Shown: piece by piece, positions 7,546 through 14,321 of the stretch
How the letters are laid out: each line of letters begins with the position of its first letter
How positions within the stretch are numbered: the stretch's first letter is position 1
DNA from: an uncultured Bacteroidota bacterium
GTDB lineage: Bacteria > Bacteroidota > Bacteroidia > B-17B0 > Aurantibacillaceae
Assembly (NCBI GenBank): GCA_937868675.1
Contig: CALMNJ010000070.1
Span: 1 to 14,321, forward strand
Reading direction: 5' to 3'
DNA length: 14,321 nt
Notes under the pieces: model-generated
Told to the model about the DNA's origin: nothing
The model's database searches: none
The model's input: the letters and a program-made list of their open reading frames with translations, nothing else
Position numbers and translations under genes: made by a program

Positions 7546-8463
7546 GTGGTTCTGAAAAAAAAATACCTCGTCGGACTCTTGAGCGCGTTATTACTCTGCG
7601 GAACATCCTCCGCTCAGAATGATGATTATGAAGAAACACCCGCCCCTCATAAAAGCAAATTTCACTTTGGTTTTTTTGTGGGCTCATACTTTGCCAACAG
7701 GCATTCGGCCAGCATTTATAATGGCTACGGCTTTAATCTTGACAAACAACAAAACGATTTTGCTCAAAGCTGGATTTATCAAAAAATTGTAAACGAATAT
7801 GGCGGCGGATACGGTCAAACCGACCAGGTGGCATTGGCGCTGAGCGTTGACCCTAAACAGTGGGTGTTTCAGGAAAGCGACATGCCCATTAACATGCACT
7901 ACAATCCGGCCATACATCTGGGCTTCAATTTCAGGGTTCCTGTTAAAAAAACGGCCTTCTTTTTGCTTAATATCAATGGGGCGCGTTTAGGTGTTGATGG
8001 CAATTTTACTATTACAACACTAAAGCCACAGTCATCCACAAATCCCGCGCTGAACAGCAACATCAAAACCTGTGTAATAAAGGGACAGGAACAGCGCCTG
8101 CAGTTTGAACTCGGGTTTCAAAAAGTTTTTGGTGACGATGGTGACGACTTTAGTTTTTTTGGCGAGCTCGGTTTTGTTGGCACCCTGACAAAATTTACAC
8201 GTAATTACATTATAATAAATACGCTCCAGGTTGATATTACTTCCTACGTTTACAATCCCGCCTATCCCGTGCCGGTGCCCGGCCGTGTGCCGGTTGGTTT
8301 TGGTGTTGGCGCTTATGCAGGCGGGGGCGTAAATATGAATGTAAACCCACGCGTCACTGTTCAACTACTTTACAACCTTCTTCAGGAAAAAATAAACATT
8401 GGCGCTAATCCGGCGTTAAAACTTCAACACTCGGCCGGGCTCCGTTTTTACTACAATTTTTAA
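7546..8463 (+). CDS. Predicted outer-membrane beta-barrel protein
   Basis: A 305-residue protein with a Sec signal peptide (KKK, then a Leu-rich core, cleavage after SSA at about residue 23). The mature chain shows many short amphipathic strands separated by polar turns (FHFGFFVGSYF, AIHLGFNFRV, FFLLNINGARLGV, FSFFGELGFVG, GVGAYAGGGVNM, VTVQLLYNLL) and ends in LRFYYNF. A terminal aromatic residue on a last amphipathic strand is the usual signal for outer-membrane insertion, so a small barrel of the PorT/OmpW-like size class is likely. The exact family is not recognised. The annotated start is GTG at 7546, the first canonical start after an in-frame TAA. A CTG two codons later would give the neater start M-KKK-YLVG. 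The gene ends 12 nt from the convergent TonB-C-like gene. Confidence 0.82.
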   Translation: MVLKKKYLVGLLSALLLCGTSSAQNDDYEETPAPHKSKFHFGFFVGSYFANRHSASIYNGYGFNLDKQQNDFAQSWIYQKIVNEYGGGYGQTDQVALALSVDPKQWVFQESDMPINMHYNPAIHLGFNFRVPVKKTAFFLLNINGARLGVDGNFTITTLKPQSSTNPALNSNIKTCVIKGQEQRLQFELGFQKVFGDDGDDFSFFGELGFVGTLTKFTRNYIIINTLQVDITSYVYNPAYPVPVPGRVPVGFGVGAYAGGGVNMNVNPRVTVQLLYNLLQEKINIGANPALKLQHSAGLRFYYNF

Positions 8464-8475
8464 TTCTCTTAAAAA

Positions 8476-9627
8476 TTAGTCGCCAAAAATTTCCGAGTCG
8501 CTGGCGCAACGACATTTAGGTCCGGGCTTAGGGCTTACCGTAATATCCGTAGCCTTCATGGTTTTGGTATCCGGATCAAACTTGAGGTTGAATTTTACCT
8601 CCGCTTTCACGGCAACACCACCTTTTACCGCCGACCTCCAGGAGCCCATGTTTTTTGTTACGTCTTCAACCTGTTTATTAAACTCTTCTTTTTCGCCGGT
8701 TACCATTACTTTTTTAATGGCGCCCTCCATGTCAAGCTGAATTTTGACATTGGTTACAATCTTTTTTAATTTCTTTTTTTGCTTTTTGGTAAGTTTAATG
8801 CTGCTTTTATAATATGCCACCAGATCTTCGTCGCCACCCTCGTAGCATGCGGGTCTGCAAGCTTTTGGATCCTTGGCACGCCGGCCTTTGGCGGCAGCTG
8901 GCACTTTTTTCTTCGGAGCTGCTTTAGCAGGCTCAGCGGCATGCGACTCTTCGGTTTCTACAGAGGATGTTGAAGTAACCGGTTCTTCCTTCACCTCTGG
9001 TTTTTTCTCTTCAACAGGCGGTGCCGTTTTTGGCGCAGCAGGCGGTTCGCTTGACGCAACGGGGGCTGACTTTTTTTCTTCTACTGGTTTTTTATTCTCC
9101 GCTTTTGGTTTCGCTGGCTCTTCGGTTTTAGCTACAGGCGCAGGTGGTGGTGGTGGCGGCGTTTCAGCTTTCGGTTCTTCGGCTTTTGGAACAGGGCCGT
9201 TTACGTAAACATAAAAGCCCTGCGTTTTTTTCAAAGCCTCGGCATCTCCTCCAATATTGCACTGACAAACGTTTTTATAAGTGGTGCTGTATTGAAACAG
9301 TTCCGGGTAAGTCATTAACAGGTTTTCCCAGCGTTCGCGGTTAGCCTCCTCGCGTTCGCCAATCGCAGCGGCATCGGTTTCGGTATAAACCAACACAATC
9401 TCTGTAACCTCAGACGTCAGGATGGCATCTGCCTGGGGTGTTTTATTCAGCCCGCTGGTACCCCGTTTCGACTTTACCACAACAAAGTTTTTTCCGGAAG
9501 GCTTATAGGAGGCCCCTGTTGAGTCGGCCTCAAATGTAAGCTCGTCGTAAGTTGGCGTTTGCGCTGCTGCAGAGAGGCCAAATAAACAAATGGCCAGACT
9601 CAAAAAAAGTTGTTTTGTTTGTAGCAT
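8476..9627 (-). CDS. Exported protein with Pro/Lys/Glu-rich linker and TonB-C-like domain
   Basis: A 383-residue protein starting at the ATG at 9627 with a cleavable signal peptide (cut likely after AAA, residue 22). Residues about 27-143 form an unrecognised N-terminal domain containing the pair C121/C123. Residues 144-250 are a low-complexity linker of Pro, Ala, Lys and Glu with a run of prolines at 157-162, like the periplasm-spanning stretch of TonB. Residues about 290-352 match the TonB C-terminal pattern: VKIQLDMEGAIKKVMV, a helix, then MGSWRSAVKGGVAV and a last strand KFNLKF. A CRC motif (372/374) and C257/C261 give six cysteines in the mature protein. Unlike true TonB it appears to lack a permanent N-terminal membrane anchor, and no exbB/exbD is nearby. 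The TonB-C call rests on pattern by eye. Confidence 0.8.
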   Translation of the reverse strand: MLQTKQLFLSLAICLFGLSAAAQTPTYDELTFEADSTGASYKPSGKNFVVVKSKRGTSGLNKTPQADAILTSEVTEIVLVYTETDAAAIGEREEANRERWENLLMTYPELFQYSTTYKNVCQCNIGGDAEALKKTQGFYVYVNGPVPKAEEPKAETPPPPPPAPVAKTEEPAKPKAENKKPVEEKKSAPVASSEPPAAPKTAPPVEEKKPEVKEEPVTSTSSVETEESHAAEPAKAAPKKKVPAAAKGRRAKDPKACRPACYEGGDEDLVAYYKSSIKLTKKQKKKLKKIVTNVKIQLDMEGAIKKVMVTGEKEEFNKQVEDVTKNMGSWRSAVKGGVAVKAEVKFNLKFDPDTKTMKATDITVSPKPGPKCRCASDSEIFGD

Positions 9628-9830
9628 TTGATGGTAATATTAAATAAATTTTTTTGAAATAACAGGCCCCGGAATGGAATAAAGAAAAAGTATGTTTAGC
9701 AGTTTTGTTTCTTCGCTTTTGAATAAGTGGCATCCTGCTATCATGCTGAAACCTTGAAACCAGGCTACAGGCAACGTGTGTTATCGAAAAAAATCACCCA
9801 ATCAATTAATCTCCCCCGCAGGATGGCATT

Positions 9831-11774
9831 CTAGTAGGAAAAATAGTTTTGCCGAATAAAAAACTCAGCCGCATCCAGCATTTTTTTCCCTCCCGCCCTG
9901 AGGGAGTCGGCGCGTGACATATACTCCTTGTAATAATCATGCTGGTCAAGATCCCTATACTTCCTCAGTTTTATAACATTTTGCGCGTGGAGCTCATAAA
10001 AGTAAAACCCATCATTATCAACACAACCCACTTTGTCGTCGGCCGTAAAAAAAACGAAGGGATGCTTTTCCTTAAGAAGATTTATTCCAAAGGTGTTGTT
10101 TTCAAACTCCAGATTCAATATCCCGGCTACCGTTGCCGTTACGTCTGGCTGATAACCCATGCTGTGAATCGTATCGGCCCATAGCTTTTTTGCCATGTCG
10201 AGAGCAAGAGGGATGTTGTGGTAACTCAAGGGCATATCATAGGTTCCGTCAACGGCATATCCATGGTCGCCTAAAAAAACAAACAAGGTGTTTTTGTACC
10301 ATTTTTGCATTCTGGCTTTTCGCATAAACTCGCCAATGGCCCAATCAGCATATTGTGTAGATCGCATCTCCTGCGTTTCAGCGGTTGGTTTAAAAGGAAT
10401 ATCGTCGGGAACAGCCCACGGACCGTGGTCGGAGCCTGTCATGATAAACCCCAGAAACGGTTTTGCTGTTTCGCCCGAATTCATGCGTTCAATAAACAGG
10501 TCGAAAAGCTCATGGTCGGGCACTCCGGTGGCGCTTATTGCTCGGCTACTGGAAAAATCGTAGGAACTGATCGTGTTTGAATATCCGTTGAGTTTGAAAA
10601 ACCCCTCCATATTATCAAACACCGGATCGTGTGTTAGTGCAAGATATGTCCGGTAATTTTTTTTAAGCAACAAATTTCCAAGCGTGGTAAACGGTTTTTT
10701 GGTGTACCGTCTCAGGCCCTGTTCGGTAAGCATGCTCGGGTAAGCCGCACAGGTGGAAAAAAGACCATTAAATGTGTGTATACCCGAAGAGAAAAAATTA
10801 TCGAATAAAACAGATTGTCTTATTAGCTCATTAAAACGGGGGGTTAGATCCGGACGATTGTGAATCCCCATTTTATATCGGCTCATGCTTTCCATACAAA
10901 CGATAACCACGTTGTAAGGAACAAACGCTGAATCAGCCTTCTGCCGGCGTGTGATGGATCGCTCGTATACGCCACGTATTCCAAAATAGTTTCGGGCAAA
11001 AGCAATGCTTTTATCAATATCTGCAGGAACGCTATAGTTTTTTACTTTTTGAAAAAACAACGACCTGAAAAGTGTAAAGTTGGGATTTAGAGCGATTTGA
11101 TTTACAAACAGATTGTCTCCCATAATCGCAAGACCCTCGTGCGAAGTGCTTTTGGGTGAAAGGCGGCCCCGGGCGCCGGCAATCATAAACGGAACAAGTA
11201 ATACAAACGAAATAATGTTACGGGCCAAAGCGCGTTTGCCGGGTTCAAGCCGTTCTCCGGCCAATTTAAAAATCCATCGTATCGTTCTAAATTTTAAGAA
11301 AGCAACGACGAGAAAAAAAATCAAATACCCGTAATATGAAATGTTTCCAAAAATAAGCCTTAACACAAACCCAGGCGATTCTGCCCATAAAAATGCCTGC
11401 CTGTTAAGATGGTTGCCGAACTGTTTAAAGAATGGCATGTCGGCAGCCGACACAAGTGCATAAATCCAAAATATGATAAGTGTGAGTGAAAGAGCTGTAT
11501 AGTAAACCACCTTTGTTTTTACATACACGAACTCGTTAATAAAAAGAAGCACAGCCGGCAAAAAAAGGGCGTACGTGCAAATCATCATGTCAAACTCGAG
11601 CCCCATCCGAAATGCCCATAAAATAGTGCGGCTACTCACATCACTAAGAGATGCGGGTTTAAACAAAAAATAGAACGTTATTCTGCATAGGTTAAGCGTC
11701 AAAAACTCAAGTAAAAACAACAAAGCCGTTGCGCTAATAAAGAAAGGTAGATAAATGAAAAGCCTTTTAAGCAC
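9831..11774 (-). CDS. LtaS-like membrane phosphotransferase of the sulfatase fold
   Basis: A 647-residue protein with five predicted N-terminal membrane helices (about 8-30, 52-80, 88-110, 144-165, 186-201) and a C-terminal alkaline-phosphatase/sulfatase-fold domain (about 285-560). Metal-site and catalytic residues are visible: E295 in CMESMS, the nucleophile T334 in SGIHTFNG, H450 in GSDHGP, and D503-H504 in LGDHGY. Relatives include lipoteichoic acid synthase and the OpgB/MdoB phosphoglycerol transferases, which move phosphoglycerol from phosphatidylglycerol to an acceptor outside the inner membrane. A Gram-negative Bacteroidota has no classical lipoteichoic acid, so the acceptor is probably a periplasmic glycan or glycolipid. 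The start is GTG at 11774; no in-frame ATG is available. A perfect -7 box lies 47 nt upstream. The gene diverges from the PAP2/GT-B pair. Confidence 0.92.
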   Translation of the reverse strand: MLKRLFIYLPFFISATALLFLLEFLTLNLCRITFYFLFKPASLSDVSSRTILWAFRMGLEFDMMICTYALFLPAVLLFINEFVYVKTKVVYYTALSLTLIIFWIYALVSAADMPFFKQFGNHLNRQAFLWAESPGFVLRLIFGNISYYGYLIFFLVVAFLKFRTIRWIFKLAGERLEPGKRALARNIISFVLLVPFMIAGARGRLSPKSTSHEGLAIMGDNLFVNQIALNPNFTLFRSLFFQKVKNYSVPADIDKSIAFARNYFGIRGVYERSITRRQKADSAFVPYNVVIVCMESMSRYKMGIHNRPDLTPRFNELIRQSVLFDNFFSSGIHTFNGLFSTCAAYPSMLTEQGLRRYTKKPFTTLGNLLLKKNYRTYLALTHDPVFDNMEGFFKLNGYSNTISSYDFSSSRAISATGVPDHELFDLFIERMNSGETAKPFLGFIMTGSDHGPWAVPDDIPFKPTAETQEMRSTQYADWAIGEFMRKARMQKWYKNTLFVFLGDHGYAVDGTYDMPLSYHNIPLALDMAKKLWADTIHSMGYQPDVTATVAGILNLEFENNTFGINLLKEKHPFVFFTADDKVGCVDNDGFYFYELHAQNVIKLRKYRDLDQHDYYKEYMSRADSLRAGGKKMLDAAEFFIRQNYFSY

Positions 11775-11820
11775 TTTTGAATAACATTGAATTAAGGTTT
11801 TGTTTTCCTTAAATTTACAT

Positions 11821-11828
11821 CAAATGTA
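11821..11828 (-). promoter_or_regulatory. Predicted -7 box of the LtaS-like gene
   Basis: TACATTTG on the minus strand is an exact match to TAnnTTTG. A TTT about 20 nt upstream (near 11849-11851) is a partial -33 element. The transcription start would be near 11814, giving a leader of about 40 nt before the GTG at 11774. The same bases contain, on the plus strand, the ATG of the in-frame leader in front of the PAP2 gene. Confidence 0.55.
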
Positions 11829-11850
11829 TTGTTTTGATACGTTATTATAA

Positions 11851-12615
11851 ATTCCTATCCGAAGCATTCTTTACATAGCGCTTATTTCGCTTGTCATTCT
11901 GGCGGCTGTAGTTTTTATTACTCCATTGCCATTTTCGGCCTGCTCGGTAAACAGCCTTTGGTGCAACACGGCCTATTTTTTTACGAGTACCGGCGGAACA
12001 AAAGGTTTTTTTGTTCTTCTGGTTATTACCGGCTTATGCTACACCATGAGTCATAAAAGCGTTCGTGGAAAAACAGAGGTGTTTCTTAAATCTGTTTTTT
12101 CACTATGTCTTTTTTTCGGCGTGCTGGCGTATCTTAACGAGCATTACACCAAGCCCATACTCAAACTGCAACGACCCAGCCATGTATTTATGCTCCGTCA
12201 AACGGGCCAGCTCCGGTCCATTGACTCTCTTTATAAGCTTAGCAAAGATGAGCGCCGTATTTATTTTGAAAATTTGCTTAAAAAAAATCAGGCTGCATTT
12301 GGCAACATTGACCATGAAATTCAATCTCACTGGATCAAAGAATCCGGGTTTTCCTTCCCAAGCGGGCACACCTTTAATGCGTTTTTGTTTGCCATGATTA
12401 TTTCGTATGCCGTTCGTTTTAACCGCAGCTACCCGCAACTGCGGCGTTTGTTTTTTGTCCCCTTTGTATGGGCGTTAATTGTTGGCGTTTCGCGCGTGGC
12501 CATCGGCGCACACTCGGCCCTTGATGTAAGCGCCGGCGCGGCGGCAGGTGTTTTGATTGGATGGTTGTTTTTATATATAGATAAAACACGGCACTGGTTA
12601 ACCAGAAAAACATAA
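11851..12615 (+). CDS. PAP2-family membrane phosphatase (start codon uncertain)
   Basis: A type 2 phosphatidic acid phosphatase, numbered here from 11851. The three family motifs are complete: K101 and R108-P109 (K-x6-RP), P170-SGH-173, and S214-R215 with H221 and D225 (SR-x5-H-x3-D). These residues dephosphorylate lipid phosphates such as phosphatidate or undecaprenyl diphosphate. Several hydrophobic segments support an integral membrane protein. The start is a problem. The first canonical codon is TTG at 11926, but the frame upstream encodes Arg then ILYIALISLVILAAVVF, clearly the first membrane helix. This stretch opens with ATT directly after a TAA (11848-11850). I therefore extend the gene to 11851, with non-canonical initiation or a nonsense mutation as explanations. 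The GT-B gene follows after 3 nt, so the two form an operon. Confidence 0.85.
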   Translation: MPIRSILYIALISLVILAAVVFITPLPFSACSVNSLWCNTAYFFTSTGGTKGFFVLLVITGLCYTMSHKSVRGKTEVFLKSVFSLCLFFGVLAYLNEHYTKPILKLQRPSHVFMLRQTGQLRSIDSLYKLSKDERRIYFENLLKKNQAAFGNIDHEIQSHWIKESGFSFPSGHTFNAFLFAMIISYAVRFNRSYPQLRRLFFVPFVWALIVGVSRVAIGAHSALDVSAGAAAGVLIGWLFLYIDKTRHWLTRKT

Positions 12616-12618
12616 AGC

Positions 12619-13689
12619 ATGAATATTTTATACGGCGTTCCGGGAGAAGGCATGGGCCATGCAACGCGGAGTAAGGAAATAATAAACTACCTCATTTCAC
12701 AAAAGCATACGATACATATTGTGTCAAGCGCCCGCGCCTTTACATTCCTTAATAAAGAGTTCCCGGGAATGGTAACCGAAATAAAGGGCCTGCATTTTGC
12801 GTTTAAAAATGCAGAAGTAAGCAAAACGGGAACCCTTTTGCTTAATCTCAGAACTGCTCCGTCCAGCCTGCATTTTAACACCCTGAAAAGGCGCCTCATT
12901 GAACACTCGTTCAGTCCTGACGTTGTAATCAGTGATTTTGAAAGCTTCAGTTATTTTTTTGCAAAACACCATAGGCTTCCCATAATCAGTATTGATAATA
13001 TGCAGGTGATGGATCGCTGCAGGCTCGATGTGGAGATTGCCAGCGAAGAAAAAAACAATTACAGGCTTGCCAAAAACATCGTAAAGGCAAAAGTACCGGG
13101 CTGTGATCATTACTTTATCAGCAGCTTTTTTGACGTGCCGGTGATCAAAAAAAACACCAGCATTGTTCCGCCTATTATCCGTAAAGCCATTCAGGAAACA
13201 AGGCCCACAAAGGGCAAACACATCCTGATGTACCAGACATCCAGCAGCCTCAAAAATGTACAGGACACTTTGCGGCAGCTTCCCGGCGAAACGTTTTATG
13301 TTTACGGCATGAATCAGGACAAAAAGGAAGGAAACGTAATTTATAAACCCTTCAGCGAAACAGGCTTCATTAATGATCTGGCCGGTGCAAAAGCCGTTAT
13401 TGCAAATGGCGGGTTTTCCTTTATCAGCGAAGCGGTTTATTTAAAAAAGCCGGTTTATTCGTTTCCAATTAAAAAGCAGTTTGAACAGTGGCTCAATGCA
13501 GCCTACATACAAAAACTTGGCTATGGCCGTCACTTCGAATTCCTGAGCGCCGATGCGCTAAAAGCATTTTTGTTTGATTTGCCTTTGTTTGAAAAAAATC
13601 TCGCTGGCTATTCGCAAGCAGGCAACGAACAATTGTTTGGTAAACTAAACGAGGTTCTCAGGAAAACCGGAGTAGCTCCTTTGCATTGA
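12619..13689 (+). CDS. MJ1255/VC2487-type GT-B glycosyltransferase
   Basis: A 356-residue soluble or membrane-peripheral protein with a two-Rossmann GT-B layout. The N-terminal domain opens with ILYGVPGEGMGHATRSKEI (3-21), the glycine-rich loop and GHATRS typical of the MJ1255 family (TIGR00661, Glyco_trans_1_3), related to MurG and UDP-glucuronosyltransferase-like enzymes. The C-terminal domain contains IANGGFSFISEAVYLKKPVYSFP (261-283), the nucleotide-sugar binding loop with the family's glycine-rich GG followed by the SEA helix. Family members are thought to glycosylate lipids or other small acceptors; the donor and acceptor here are not determinable. The ATG at 12619 follows the PAP2 stop by 3 nt, which argues for coupled expression and a shared lipid pathway. 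The last 32 bases overlap the end of recN on the other strand. Confidence 0.9.
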   Translation: MNILYGVPGEGMGHATRSKEIINYLISQKHTIHIVSSARAFTFLNKEFPGMVTEIKGLHFAFKNAEVSKTGTLLLNLRTAPSSLHFNTLKRRLIEHSFSPDVVISDFESFSYFFAKHHRLPIISIDNMQVMDRCRLDVEIASEEKNNYRLAKNIVKAKVPGCDHYFISSFFDVPVIKKNTSIVPPIIRKAIQETRPTKGKHILMYQTSSSLKNVQDTLRQLPGETFYVYGMNQDKKEGNVIYKPFSETGFINDLAGAKAVIANGGFSFISEAVYLKKPVYSFPIKKQFEQWLNAAYIQKLGYGRHFEFLSADALKAFLFDLPLFEKNLAGYSQAGNEQLFGKLNEVLRKTGVAPLH

Positions 13690-14321
13690 CAATGGCCGAG
13701 GCTGTTGGTTTGCCGGTACTCAGCATTTTTGCAATTTCGGTAATCCGGTCTTCGTTGCTCAGCTCCCTGATGTTTGACACTGTCTTTTCGGCCTCTTCGG
13801 TTTTGTAAACAAACAAATGGTGGTTTCCCTTGCTGGCCAGTTGTGGTAAATGCGTAATACTTATCACCTGCATGCTGTGACCCATTTGCGACAGTATGGT
13901 GCCAATTTTATCAGCTACCTCTCCGCTCACGCCGGTATCTATTTCGTCGAAAATAATTGTTGGAAGCTGTTTTCGTTTTGCCAGCAGGGATTTGATCGTA
14001 AGCATCAGGCGCGACAGTTCTCCGCCGCTCGCCACTTTTTGTATGGTACTCAGGGCCTGTCCCTTGTTGGCGCTAAACAGAAAGTCAACTTCGTCAAGTC
14101 CGTTCGGGCCTGGTTTTTCAAGGTAGTGTATGTTTATCTTAAATTCCGCCTTTTCAAGCGCCAGTGCAACAAGATTGTTTTTTACTTCGGCTTCAATTAA
14201 GGCTATTGCTCCGGCTCTTTTTTCGGACAATTGTTTTGCTTTTTTTAAACAGCTTAATTTTGTTTTTTCAATTTTCATTCTGATAAGACCGATTGCTGTT
14301 TCAAGCGACCTACAGTGGTTT
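13658..14321 (-). CDS. recN: DNA repair protein RecN, C-terminal part (5' end outside window)
   Basis: The last 220 residues of RecN, an SMC-like ATPase acting in double-strand break repair; the coiled coil and N-terminal half lie beyond the right edge, and the frame stays open to the last base (NHCRSLETAIGLIR precedes the internal Met at 14278). The fragment starts in the descending coiled coil, then shows the ABC signature KVASGGELSRLML (SGGE at fragment residues 98-101), the Walker B strand PTIIFDEIDTGVSG with the D125-E126 pair, and the ITHLPQLAS switch. The TGA stop at 13658 lies inside the convergent glycosyltransferase gene, so the two 3' ends overlap by 32 bp. No terminator hairpin was seen there. 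Confidence 0.95.
   Translation of the reverse strand, partial: NHCRSLETAIGLIRMKIEKTKLSCLKKAKQLSEKRAGAIALIEAEVKNNLVALALEKAEFKINIHYLEKPGPNGLDEVDFLFSANKGQALSTIQKVASGGELSRLMLTIKSLLAKRKQLPTIIFDEIDTGVSGEVADKIGTILSQMGHSMQVISITHLPQLASKGNHHLFVYKTEEAEKTVSNIRELSNEDRITEIAKMLSTGKPTASAIVNAKELLRFS

Noticed and set aside
8464..8475. Possible shared terminator between the convergent barrel and TonB-C-like genes
   Set aside because: The 12-nt gap and its flanks contain no inverted repeat.
9685..9692. TACTTTTT on the minus strand as promoter of the TonB-C-like gene
   Set aside because: The last base deviates from TAnnTTTG and no -33 TTG element is found at a suitable distance.
9730..9830. Imperfect inverted repeat GGCATCCTGC near 9731 and GCAGGATGGC near 9819
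   Set aside because: The arms match at nine of ten positions but are about 80 nt apart, with no gene boundary or insertion pattern that would give them meaning.
12724..13221. 165-codon open frame on the minus strand
   Set aside because: It is a shadow of the GT-B glycosyltransferase gene; its composition is not protein-like and it has no promoter or motif.

Overview
The window looks like a chromosomal segment of a Bacteroidota bacterium, probably of the Cytophagales, Chitinophagales or Sphingobacteriales kind. The evidence is a LytS/LytTR-type two-component pair with an extracellular LamG sensor, lipoproteins with short lipobox signal peptides, a strongly diverged trigger factor, an LtaS-like sulfatase-fold enzyme, weak or absent Shine-Dalgarno sequences, and several upstream matches to the Bacteroidota -7 box TAnnTTTG. 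No insertion sequence, phage gene, CRISPR array or plasmid function is visible.

Layout, left to right. 1-2106 (minus): a LamG-sensor histidine kinase followed one base later by its LytTR response regulator, which runs off the left edge. 2107-2457: non-coding, holding a terminator and no convincing promoter. 2458-4293 (minus): a small lipoprotein cytochrome c and, upstream of it, trigger factor, each followed by a hairpin terminator. 4395-6476 (minus): a tRNA-Arg(UCU) and, 55 nt behind it, a large membrane protein that joins a GT2 glycosyltransferase to a degenerate polyprenyl-phosphate sugar-transferase scaffold. 6646-8463 (plus): an unknown lipoprotein and an outer-membrane beta-barrel protein. 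8476-9627 (minus, convergent): an exported protein with a Pro/Lys/Glu-rich linker and a TonB-C-like domain. 9831-11774 (minus): an LtaS-like phosphotransferase. 11851-13689 (plus, divergent): a PAP2 phosphatase and an MJ1255-type GT-B glycosyltransferase. 13658-14321 (minus): the C-terminal part of RecN, entering from the right edge and overlapping the GT-B gene tail to tail.

Functional themes. Most of the window concerns the cell envelope: glycan or lipid glycosylation (GT2 fusion, GT-B), lipid phosphate chemistry (PAP2, LtaS-like), outer-membrane and secreted proteins, and an envelope-sensing two-component system. The LtaS-like/PAP2/GT-B group around the divergent promoter region at 11.8 kb is the most plausible functional unit: it could make and decorate a glycolipid or lipid-linked headgroup.

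The most unusual point is start-codon use. Five of the eleven genes whose 5' ends are visible have no ATG where the protein should begin. Two of them (the GT2 fusion and PAP2) have homologous-looking N-terminal sequence extending upstream of every ATG/GTG/TTG, which points to CTG- or ATT-type initiation, a nonsense mutation, or sequence error.
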